A DNA stretch of 64,000 nt, from assembly GCF_018687715.1 (NCBI RefSeq), contig NC_056756.1:3011001-3075000 (forward strand), in the 5' to 3' direction. The DNA comes from Carya illinoinensis (lineage: Eukaryota > Streptophyta > Magnoliopsida > Fagales > Juglandaceae). The translations under genes and the position numbers were made by a program. The notes below the pieces were generated by a model. It searched no databases. It saw nothing but the letters and a program-made list of their open reading frames with translations, and was not told where the DNA came from. Positions 10,540-20,764 of this stretch are shown here, piece by piece (position 1 is the stretch's first letter; the number at the start of each line of letters is the position of its first letter).

Positions 10540-12576
10540 TCAACGACCAATATTGATCGACGAATGAGACATCGAGGGCGCAGCACCTGTACTGGTTAAC
10601 GGTGGGATTAAGAGTGGGTTTTCTGCAGGGACATCGTAGTTGGGAACTGGCATCTTCTTTGGAAGATTTGGCAATGGTGCCTCGAAATTGAGAACCTGCA
10701 TGGCTTGCCTTATAGACGGCCTACGACTTTGATCTGGATGAGCGCACCAAAGTCCAACCGTCATCAAACACTCAGTCTCTTTTATCTCAAACTCCATGCC
10801 CAATTCCTTGTCAACGACATCACCAAGCCTTTGATTTCCATACGACTCCCAAACCAAAGCAACCAGGGGAACGTGAGGCCCCTCGTATTCGGGTTCTGTT
10901 GGTCTTCTTCCACATGCTATTTCCAGCATCACCACCCCAAAGCTAAAGACATCTGTTCCTTTTGTTGCCTTTCCAGTTCTTACGTATTCTGGTGCCATAT
11001 AACCCCAAGTTCCGGCCACTCCAGTTGTCCTGACGCCTAGCTCTTCATCCATCATCCTTGCTAACCCAAAGTCCCCAAGCTTCGCATTGAAATTTGAATC
11101 CAGCATTATGTTGCTCGATTTAATATCTCTATGCACCACATATTGCCCTGATTCTTCGTGCAGATAAAGCAGCGCAGAGGCAAGACCAAGTGTTACGTTA
11201 TACCTCACTGCCCATGGAATCATTGTTCTACCTCCGAAAAGGTGAAAATCAAGGCTACTGTTCGCCATGAACTCGTAGACGAGAAGAAGATCGCCATTTT
11301 CATGGCACCAACCAAGAAGTTGGACCAGATTTTTATGTCTCAGTCTGCTAATGATTTTTACCTCTGATATGTATGCCTTCTTTCCCTGAACGGAGCGTCT
11401 AGAAACCTTTTTGACTGCAACAAACTGATCCGAGTCGCTCAAGAATCCTTTATAAACCCCACCAAACCCTCCTTCACCAAGTTTGCCATCTTCTGCAAAG
11501 TCATTCGTGGCTTGAACAAGTTCAATATAAGAGAACCTCTTTGGTCCTGTACCGTTTTCCATTTCTCGTTCCATGGACTCGGAATTCTCTAAAGTACCCC
11601 TTTTTCCTTTTCCTCTAGTCCTCTTCCTCCATGCAAACACCGACACTAAAACAACACCACAAGCTGAAATTAACCCACCAATCACACAAGCAACAATCAA
11701 TCCGACACCAAAGTTGTCCGGTGATGACTCCATACTTGTTACGAACTCCCATGAAAGGATGTCATGTTTCCCAAAGTATAAGGCAGATCCAGCAGAAAAG
11801 CCAATAGACACCCATTCAGGCAGAACTTCCGTTAGGTTAATACGATATGAAAGGCTTGTATCGATCCCACCAACAAGTGGTTCGTCTGGGAAAGTCCATG
11901 ATACGCTTAATTCGTTGGCCTTAGAATTATAACGGATACTAGCATCAACTCTTGATGCACTTTTCAAACTCCGGCCCGAATCTTTGATTTGTTCTGATCG
12001 GATGGAATAGATGTTGATACCGACATGTTCACCATCGATTGCATCCCATTCTTTATTGTGGAAGGTGTCGAACTCAACAGCAACTAACTTATCTTTTGTT
12101 GGTTTGGTGAAATTGTCACATTGGCTAAAAAGTGCAAGGCATCCTCCCCCAGAATAAACCGGGAGCACAGAACCATTGGGTGCAAGGAAAAAGGCAAGCC
12201 CATCTTGGCCTGGTTGAGTAACCGTTGATATTTTAAATGAGAAATGAGTATTGAAGTCTGTGAATTTACCCGTACTCCGATTAAAAAGTTGCATATCTTC
12301 AAAATATACGGCTCTGCCGGCTGAGGTATCTTTAACAGAGGAATTGGTGAGGGATAGAACTCCATTTTGGATGGAAACAGTGCCATTTAACACCAGCCTA
12401 CCATCATCTGTAAAATGAGGGAAGTTGAATGATAGAGCATAGCTCAAAGGAAGATGGAACAGAGCTAAGTAACTGACAAAAACCCAATGATAGAAACAAA
12501 GAGTAATAAGGTTGCAGCTGAGATGCATATTGGGAAGTGAATTATGCAATGAGAGTTTAGGAGGAAAAAGTGGCAT
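10540..12576 (-). CDS. LECRK91: L-type lectin-domain receptor kinase, class IX-like (intact, 678 aa)
   Basis: An intronless gene for a plasma-membrane receptor kinase. Residues 1 to about 48 include a hydrophobic signal peptide. The legume lectin domain spans about 49-280, with metal-site words VAVEFDTFHN and GEHVGINIYS. A single membrane helix lies near 290-315 (GLIVACVIGGLISA). The kinase spans about 350-625 with glycine loop LGEGGFGGVYKG, lysine in VAVKK, catalytic loop HRDIKSSN, DFGLAR, and APEYV before the C-lobe. It ends in a short Pro/Ser tail. All catalytic residues are present, so an active kinase is expected. Plant LecRKs of this class act at the cell surface in defence and stress signalling; the ligand is unknown. 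The ATG at 12576 gives a proper signal peptide and is shared with copy A. An out-of-frame 82-codon leader frame (12805-12557) overlaps the start. The symbol is by family resemblance only. Confidence 0.93.
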   Translation of the reverse strand: MPLFPPKLSLHNSLPNMHLSCNLITLCFYHWVFVSYLALFHLPLSYALSFNFPHFTDDGRLVLNGTVSIQNGVLSLTNSSVKDTSAGRAVYFEDMQLFNRSTGKFTDFNTHFSFKISTVTQPGQDGLAFFLAPNGSVLPVYSGGGCLALFSQCDNFTKPTKDKLVAVEFDTFHNKEWDAIDGEHVGINIYSIRSEQIKDSGRSLKSASRVDASIRYNSKANELSVSWTFPDEPLVGGIDTSLSYRINLTEVLPEWVSIGFSAGSALYFGKHDILSWEFVTSMESSPDNFGVGLIVACVIGGLISACGVVLVSVFAWRKRTRGKGKRGTLENSESMEREMENGTGPKRFSYIELVQATNDFAEDGKLGEGGFGGVYKGFLSDSDQFVAVKKVSRRSVQGKKAYISEVKIISRLRHKNLVQLLGWCHENGDLLLVYEFMANSSLDFHLFGGRTMIPWAVRYNVTLGLASALLYLHEESGQYVVHRDIKSSNIMLDSNFNAKLGDFGLARMMDEELGVRTTGVAGTWGYMAPEYVRTGKATKGTDVFSFGVVMLEIACGRRPTEPEYEGPHVPLVALVWESYGNQRLGDVVDKELGMEFEIKETECLMTVGLWCAHPDQSRRPSIRQAMQVLNFEAPLPNLPKKMPVPNYDVPAENPLLIPPLTSTGAAPSMSHSSINIGR

Positions 12577-14817
12577 TCGAAAATAAGCAATTGTGCAGGT
12601 AAGGGAAGACGAAGACGAGCTTGTTATTTAAAGTGGTTGCTACCGTGGCGAAGGATATTTCTTGCGTGCGTCGTTGTATCCTTTTCATAGCTGCTTTTGA
12701 ATATGTCAAATGGAGCGTCGACTGACTCTTAATCTTTGAGTTATTCTCCTTCTTTTTCTTGTCCATGTCCTTCGAGTGGACTTTTCCGAATGGTATGATC
12801 ATCATGCACGTACTCGCATATATATGTGTGTGTATATATATATAGATGGATTTATTTATTTTGTCATCACAGCAAGACTATTAATTGAAGGACGTACAAT
12901 ATGCAAGAGAATAATTAGTTTATCCATTAATTAATTTCTTGTCATACCCGTTATCCTTCATGTAAGGCTGAGGGTCCTATGTATTAATAATACTTGTGGC
13001 TAGGGAAAGCATTTTTGAATCAAACATTTACAACAACTTCAATCGAGCTAGGCCCCAACGAACTTATATATAGCTAGCAGGGGTTTGCCTAGCTAGCAAA
13101 TGAACTTTAAATTCCAAACCTAGCTAGCTAGCTAGACCGAATTTTAATTATTTAACAGACCATACTTATATTGTTATCAGCTGTGCGCATGGGATAAAAT
13201 TAGCCATGCACCTATCTTATTTGGAAGAATTTCAAGGTAATGGCCTAACCTTCATGAGTTGACAATTAAAAGCCAACCAAATATGAACGCGCTTTTGATT
13301 TAGACGACCTCTTGATGGGCTCCCCGCCTCTTAAAATCTTGGAAACGTCAAAGGTACTACAACTGGGAGTAGTAGTAGTAGTAGTGCTATATGTATATTT
13401 CGTTAATTTTCCTCGTCATTTCTTCTTTATTATGGTGATCTATATATTGACCGGACTAACATCAAAGTAAACTAAGATCATGGATGTATGCATCCCATGC
13501 CTCTTTAATGTCTTACAAATTCTCCAAACAATTAATATAAGCTAGCTGTCTTGATCTGACAGTGATTTATTTCTATCAAAGAAAATTGTATATAGTCTCA
13601 GTCATCTAGGCAGCTGGCCACTGGTGTCTATTTAAGTAGGGTATAATTATTTCTGCAGAAAATAAGCGACTTGCCCATTTTCTTGTAGCGTGGAAGAGCA
13701 TTTACTTTTGGCCCTTTTGCCCGTTTGGTACGCGATGACTAATATAAAGGCGAAGGCCGAAGACGGGCTCCGCGTTGCTACGCCCGGCTTGCACGAAAAT
13801 GCTATTGCTATCCTGCTTGCAGCACTATTTGAACGACCGTACAACTCAATAAAATTAATATTGGAATTAGTTGGAAGAGAAAAGAAGCGGATAGTTCATT
13901 CGTAAAAAAAATAAAAAAAGAAATAAGATGTCGAAAATTAAAACATTACAAATCTAAGACATAGTTTAAATAATGAGATGAGATAAATGATCTATAAAAT
14001 TATTTGTAAATAATAGTTGTTAACGTTATGTTTTGCATGCCTTTGAGTCGGATTCTCAACAATTCAGATCTTCGATCTTGTGCCTGCAGATACAAAAAAC
14101 ACCACAAGACGGGAGCTATCATGGTGGCCGGGGAGTCTCTAATGCCAAAATCAGTATCATTTTAGAGTTTAATGCAAGTATGTAGAGAGTTCAAATAGAG
14201 TTCGTAATACCTGAGATAGTCTTATATACTTGGTTTTTTAGGGTCAGCTACACATTTCATGTGTCAGAGGTACATGGCACCTTAATTGCGTCCTTAGTAA
14301 GATGTCAAAAATGTGACTTGACCTTTTGCCCCCTTTACCTGGTGGCCAGTGTGCTCCCGATTCCGTCAAATCCATCCCTTACCCGTTGTCAAGGGATCAA
14401 GGGCTTCATACACTTATTGCCTGTCTACTTGCTCAGGCCCCCTTGGGCCGGGCAGGATAGGGGGAGACCAGGATAACGTGTACTTTGCTCCCTTTACTTT
14501 GGGGTTAGGCCCCTTCATGGGCCGAGGGACCATTCGATTGGCCTAGGCCCCCGTTGTATCTGGGGCTACATTCTAGGCCCTTCGTCGAGAGAAAAATTCA
14601 TTTACAGTAGTGAAATAGTAGTTTGAGTTAATTAGATATTTATGGAATTTTAAAATATAAGAGACAAAAAATTGAATAACCATTATAAAATTAAAATATC
14701 ATTATAATATAATTTTTTAATATAATTTTTATTTTGAAATTTGAAAAAAGTAAAATATTTTTTATGTTTTGTTTAAAAGTTTAGAAAAGTTGTATGATTA
14801 GATAAACAAGTTGAAAA
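12577..14817. other. Upstream region of the intact LecRK, duplicated
   Basis: This is the promoter and leader side of the minus-strand LecRK, collinear with copy A until about 14817, where the copies diverge. It contains the 82-codon leader frame (12805-12557), the solo-LTR empty site (12805-12809) and the hAT empty site (14432-14439). I cannot place a TATA box with confidence because of several TATATA runs near 12825-12843. Confidence 0.55.
13690..13905 (+). other. Protein-like segment present in three copies, unidentified
   Basis: In this copy a 71-codon frame stays open (words VATPGLHENAIAILLAALFERP and LILELVGREKKRIVHS). The equivalent in copy A (about 1760-1940) has an in-frame TAA, and that in copy C (about 16945-17130) has an 8-base insertion that shifts the frame. 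The sequence looks more like protein than its surroundings, but I do not recognise a family. It could be a captured exon carried by the repeated block, or chance. Confidence 0.3.
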
Positions 14818-16737
14818 TCCATTGGTCTATGTATATGGTTTTTCATTGAGGAACTAAAAAACCTAATATGCAACCAACATAATATAACGATTGAGGAATC
14901 TTCTTTGTTATTTAACATACAAGCTAGAAAAACGATACCATGAAAAATATTAAGGATGTGCCCAGTGATGATCAAAAGAAACTTAAATATGGAAATGTAT
15001 AATTTTCTGAATAGACTGAAAGAAATAATCAACTATATACAGAATCCATGAATTCCATTAGCTCGTATCCATGAAAATAATTATAGAGGAGTAACAATCA
15101 TATAAAACATGCACAAAAACCAAACTACAATCCAAAGTCCTTAAAAAAAAAAAAAAAGAGCAAACCACCAAATTAGATCAATTAAACTGTTAAACTTAAT
15201 TCAACTTCCATAAAAATACAAACCCAAAAGACCAAACCCAATGCTTTTAAAAAATTCCAAACACAGAATCATAAATTCCAAATAGACCCACAAAGAGAAT
15301 GATTTTTAAAAAATGAAACTTTAAACAAATACATAGAGCAATCGAGAGCTTACAACTAAAACCCAAGATTTTAGATATGAAAACTAAGAGATCTAAATGA
15401 ATACATATAGATCTGTCGACACACAAAAAAACAAAACAAAATATGTAAACCAAATTAGATCATTGAAACTGTTATGACATGCAATAAAAAACAAATGTCA
15501 ATTGCCAAAAATGAAAAAGGAGAGACTAAATCATAACGGGAGCTCAATATATCCCCCATGCAAACACAATAAGCATAGGAAGAGGAGTGAAGTTATAATC
15601 CTATTAATTGTATCCCATATAGGATTATAATTAATTCACTTAATCATGTTATTACAACCAATCAAAATTAACCACCGTCTCATAATATATAGATCGAAAG
15701 ATTACCGAACTTAATGTCATAACGAACATATATATTATGAGAGCTCGAAAATATGACGAACCAATTCCAATAATGCTTGCGGAAGAATTCTCATACACTC
15801 AATTTTATTACAATAATATTATCGCTTACATTCATTTATAGAAGTGTCAATTTTAGTTAGTCGACGGACGACTTCCAATATTGTTTTGTAGCTAGATCGA
15901 AGAATTCTCATACATTCATGAATCACTCCAGAATCGTAGCTAATTTACTTCATCATCTTGTTCAAATCTTCCCCGCGGTCGTTTTTGACTTTGTAATTTT
16001 AGTTTTCTAATTAAAAAAGCAAAAAATACTAAGTCTACTGATCGACAGCTAGGGCATATATATATATGCATGGGGGACGAGTACTCATTTCGGTGTCAGT
16101 TTCGATTAAGGCACAAGAACGAAATAATTCGATACCAATACCGTTTCGGGATAGTTTATATATAATAGACTAATTATTTGTGTATAAATTATATTTCAAA
16201 ATAACATCAATGCAAATCTTAAAAAATTAAAATACATATTTATAAAACTCAATAATACTTCTAAATTAAAAAAAAAAAAAATAGTCTTCAGATATGAAAA
16301 TTTGAGTGAAAATTATGAAAAAATCAAAATTTTTATATTAATTACAAAACTTTTCTATTTTTGGCCGATACCAATACAGCCGATATATCGAAAATTAGTC
16401 AGTATTGACTGAAAATACCGGTACGGCCAATATTTAACTTAATATGAAACAGATATATTTTCTATACTATCATTATTCTGATAGAAGAAATACCGGCTGT
16501 ATTAGTATAAAATTCAAACCTTGTGAGTATTAGTACTCATAGCTAGCTAGCTAGCTCGATCCATAAAATAATATAAATACATATGGCCGGATGCATGGCG
16601 CGTATGATATCCCACGTACGTACGTCTGCAGCTAAGCAAATGGAACAATTTATTTAATTTACATGGTCCCTGGCCAACAAGGACGTACAGTAGTACTCTT
16701 CATGTCCTATATTATATTATATAAAGTCATGTGGAAA
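14818..16737. other. Intergenic DNA specific to copy B
   Basis: AT-rich sequence without a counterpart in copy A. It has poly-A runs (15142-15157, 16267-16281) and a (GCTA)n run near 16540-16556. No coding sequence or clear element ends seen. Confidence 0.5.
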
Positions 16738-17716
16738 CGTCAAAGTAAACGAAGATCATGGATGTATGCATCCCATGCCTCTTAGCTTTAATGTTTTACA
16801 AATTTTCCAAACAATTAATATAAGCTGTCTTGATCCGATAGTGATTTATTTCTGTCAAAGAAAATTGTATATAGTCTCAATCATCTAGGCAGCTGGTCAC
16901 TGGAGTCTATTTAACATGCAGGATATAATTATTTTAAAATAAGTGTGTTGCCCAGTTTTCTTTGTAGTGTGAAAGAGCATTTACTTTTGCCTGTTAGCTA
17001 CGCGATGACTAATCTAAAGGCGAAGACCGAAGACGGGTTCCGCATTGCTGCGCCCCGCTTATACGAAAATCAGAAAATGCTATTGCTATCCTGCATGCAG
17101 CACTATTTGAACGACCGTACAACTCAATGAAATTAATATTGGAATTAGTTGGAAGAGAAAAGAAGCGGATAGTTCATTCGTAAAAAAATAAAATAAAATA
17201 AGACGTCGAAAATTAAAATATTGCAAATCTAAGGTATGGTTTGGATAGTGATAAATGAGATGGATGATCTATGAAATTGTTTGTAAATAACACTTGTTAA
17301 TGTTGTATTTTGCATGCCTTTGAATCGGATTTTCAACGATTCAGATTTTCGATCTTGGACCTGCAGATATAAAAAAAATACTGTAAGACAAGAGCCATCA
17401 TGGTAGCCGAGGAGGCTCCGATATTAAAATTAATATCATTTTAAAGTTTAATATAAATATGTAGAGAGTTCAAAAGAAGTTTATAACACTTAAAAATTAT
17501 TTTATATATCTAATTTCTGGAGGTCGTTACGCATTTCTTATGTCATAGGTACATGACATCTCAATTGTTTCCTTAGTAAGATGTCAAAAATGTGGCTTTA
17601 CCTTCTGCCCCCTCTGCTAGGTGGCAAGTGTGCTCCTGGCTCCGTCAAATCCATCCATTATCCGTTGTGAAGGGATCAAGTGCTTCCCGCGCTTATTGCC
17701 TGCAAGCTTGCTCAGG
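16738..17716. repeat. Third copy (C) of a 0.98-kb block
   Basis: This aligns to about 13457-14437 in copy B and about 1500-2473 in copy A, in the same orientation. Shared stretches include TGGATGTATGCATCCCATGCC and the protein-like segment. Its left junction joins sequence that resembles two separate points of copy B (near 13345 and 13460), as if bases had been deleted or a template switched. The right edge stops close to the hAT insertion point of copy A. Confidence 0.8.
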
Positions 17717-18059
17717 TAGAGCAGGCCTGAGCCTGCTGGGCTCACGACCTGAATTGCCTAGTGGCCATTTTAAAAATATGCTGGATTTTCAATAATAATA
17801 ATAATTAATATAAAATAAAATAAAAGGACCGGGCCAAGGCTTGATTTAAAAAAAAAAAAAAAAAAAAGGAAAAAGAAAAAGACCCATCTACTTAGTCCAA
17901 ATTTTTTTTTTTTTAGCCCACAATCCATATATATCACCCAAGAAACGACTGTTTATCTTCTTCCTCACTACGGTTATTGTTCATTGTAACAGAAAAAATT
18001 AAAAATTTTCGCATGTAACCGCCACTCTTTCAACGTCACTATTGCAGTACCTAGAGACA
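17717..18059. other. Intergenic DNA with poly-A and poly-T runs
   Basis: Low-complexity runs at 17848-17867 and 17907-17914. This is probably the inner part of the LTR element whose primer site is at 19777-19787. No gene. Confidence 0.45.
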
Positions 18060-18760
18060 ACGGCGACGCTGCCTTCCTCCACCGCTCACTGGTGTGTGGC
18101 ACCTTGTGCGTGCCGCTGCTGGTGTGCGTAACACCTCGTGCGCAGCAGTACCAGCTGCGCTGCTGCACTTCGGCGGCTGATCCGTGGGGAGCCGTGGTGT
18201 GCGCAACACCCCTATGCTACGCAAGTGGAGTGAGCCGCACAAGTGCGCTGCGTAGCACCACTGTAGTGCGCAGGTGGTGTGCACGGCACCACTGTGGTGC
18301 GCAGGTGGTGCGCGCAACACCACTTTGTTGCATAGGTGGTGCGCGCAACACCACTATGCTTGCTGCACCGTGGTGTAAGCAGTTCAGTGCAGTGCGCGTA
18401 GCACCACACTGCGGGCTGCACCACAAGGTACTCGAAGCACCATGGCGGTGCGTCCTTTCTCCGCAGCTCACTTGTGAGTGTAGCACCATGTGCAGTGCGC
18501 GGCGCAGCTAGTTTATTGGAGATCCGTGCTCCTCTATACCCAATAAAGTTTCTACCGCAAGGCGTGGGCAGCGCAGCGCCGTCGTGGTAAACACAGCACC
18601 TATGTGGCAGCACCCAAACGGTGCACACCGTTGCTCCTCTTCATGTACACTGGAAACAGAGGTGTACTTTGCATCACCTCTCTATGTCGTAGTGCAACAC
18701 CTGTGCGTGTAGTGCCATGGCCAACACTGCCATGAGGCAGTGTTTTACCATCGCTGCATC
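18060..18760. repeat. GC-rich degenerate repeat with GGTG/CACC inverted words
   Basis: This island of unusually high GC content is built from degenerate short units such as GTGGTGCGCA and its complement-like GCACCACTGTGGTGC, repeated many times in both senses. It can fold into many small hairpins. It continues after the inserted hAT-like element at about 19603-19680. On the minus strand it lies just downstream of a primer binding site (19777-19787), so it is probably the non-coding interior of an LTR element. The open frames in it come from the repeat and match no protein family. Confidence 0.65.
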
Positions 18761-19591
18761 TAGGGCTGTAAACGAGTCGAGCCAAGCCGAGTTTTGAGTT
18801 GTCGAGCTCGAGTTCGGACCCAAGCTCGAGATTTTTTTTTAATTCTTTGTTCAAACTCAACTTAATAAGCTAAAATCTCAATTCGAGCTCGACCTCGAGC
18901 TTGTCCCACAAACGAGTTCAAGTCGAGTCGAGCTCGAGCTCGAGCTCGAATTTTTTTTTGAATAAGATTTAATAATTAATAAATTAAATAAATAAATAAA
19001 AAAGAACTAATATTGAATTTATACAACTAACAAGTAGAACCTCTATTAAATTATAAAATTTTAAAAAATTTATAAATAATTAATATCTAACTAGTTGATA
19101 TTTATCCAAAATAATAATATATTATATGCTTATATATATTATTAATACATACACTTAATATAATAGAATATATCTATTTCATATATGATTCCCACATACT
19201 AGTATATAAAATTTTTAAATTTTATTAACTAATTATTATACAAATTATAAAATATACCTATAAAGTATATTTACTATATAGACATAAGTAATTAGAATAT
19301 ATATTATATATTTAATTATAAAAGTGGTATGCTTATATTATTAGCTAATACATATATACATGCATAGGTGTATGGATATATTTATTAATATATGAATGAG
19401 TTTTAATCGAGTTGACTTGAGCATAAACGAGCGAGTCTAAACGAGCCTTAGTCGAGTTTTGTCGAGTATGTGTCATTTACAAATCGAGCGAACATCTGCT
19501 TTAATGAACGGGCTTTTTTTTTTCACGAATCGAGTTCGATTCGAGTTTAACCGAGCGAGCTATTAAACAGACTGATTCATTTACAGCCCTA
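18761..19591. mobile_element. Non-autonomous hAT-like element nested in the GC-rich repeat
   Basis: The 831-bp segment has inverted ends TAGGGCTGTAAACGAG... and ...CATTTACAGCCCTA, with GAGTCGAG/CTCGAGCTCG repeats inside each end and an AT-rich core without coding sequence. The left flank is GCTGCATC (18753-18760). A near-identical CCTGCATC (19595-19602) lies three bases beyond the right end. This would be an 8-bp duplication if three bases were gained or the end is misplaced. The end sequence fits hAT elements, as does the layout it shares with the 2474-4636 element. Confidence 0.7.
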
Positions 19592-19776
19592 GAGCCTGCA
19601 TCACTACTGGCTACGCAGCACCTAGCTAGTGCGCGACACCTCCTCTTGTTGAGGTGACTCTTAGTCGTGTTTGCAAGGTGGGAAAAATTTTCTCATCACA
19701 AAAAATAAAATTTAAAAGAAAATCTCAAAGAAAATCACAAGCACATCGTAAAGTAAATTGGGAACAACTGATCTTC

Positions 19777-20050
19777 CTCTGATACCAATGTTAGAAATAT
19801 CATATCAAAGTACACAATGAAAATGATATTACCTTATCGAAAATATCTTGGATCTAGTGCGGTTGTTCCACAAATTCTCCGAAGTGATTGATCATTTGTT
19901 CACAATCTTCACGTATCAATGGTGGAGTGTGCTATGCGGTAATACCATAACAAAACCCACGAATTTCACAACCTAGATGACGGGACTAAAAAGAACCATT
20001 TGAGAGAGAAAGATCATTTGTGATTTCTACACATACTCCATCCAAATGGG
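19777..20050 (-). mobile_element. LTR end with tRNA-Met-type primer binding site (minus strand)
   Basis: The complement of 19777-19787 reads TGGTATCAGAG, a typical plant primer binding site. Directly next to it, the complement of the following bases ends in TTTCTAACA, as an LTR end should. From 19789 the sequence matches 5079 onward of copy A to about 20050, and the rest of that match resumes near 25050. So the LTR has been split by about 5 kb that includes the LINE. Confidence 0.6.
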
Positions 20051-20748
20051 GGATAGTCCCTCTAAGTGTAATTCTTGGATGGTCATTAAAAGGCTAGCCA
20101 TCGAGGCTCATGAAGTGGTTTAAGAGCCACTTCATAACCCCTAAGAGAATGTGAAAGGATGCCCACTATCGGTGTCCCTTTCTTACACTCTTGCTATTCA
20201 AATCAAGCATAAATATAAATATAGAAAATCTCTCAAATATTCAATTGATGAAAAAAGATAGGGAAAAAAAAGTACGAAATGTTAAAAATTATCAATTTTC
20301 ACACTCATTCATCGAACTGCATGTATATATATATGCTTGACGATAATATTACACATATCTTATGAAAAATGATATATGCACAACCCTTTATATAATCATG
20401 TTTTTAAATTGAAAGTATTTATATAAAATTATATTACTTTTATAGGTTATTTTATAAAAATATCTCTCATTTAAAACAAGATTGTGTAAATGGGTTGTAT
20501 GTATATCATTTTCCATATGCAATTAATGCAATCGCAGTCGTGTAACTGAATATGTAATTATTAGAAAAAGTTGTATAGTGGCTCCTGATATGTATTTTAT
20601 TTTATGCTATGAGTCCTGAAAACATCACAACGAAGAATGCTTTGTGTTAGGGGGCAAAAATATTAAGCTCAACCCACCATATAACTATCAGTAATTTGGT
20701 GAGGGAAAAGAAATGAAGGACAAGATAAGACAAGAGCGGAGGGAGGAA
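20051..20748. other. Inserted DNA between LTR half and LINE
   Basis: AT-rich sequence present only in copy B, ending in the target site of the LINE. No gene, no clear element ends. Confidence 0.5.
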
Positions 20749-20764
20749 GTATGGTTAGGCACGT

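Noticed and set aside
10705..12386. Several open frames of 66-119 codons on both strands inside the LecRK gene
   Set aside because: They are other-frame shadows of the 678-aa coding sequence and have no family motif.
18051..18860. Overlapping open frames up to 139 codons in the GC-rich stretch
   Set aside because: High GC lowers stop frequency and the peptides mirror the short repeat; no domain is recognisable.
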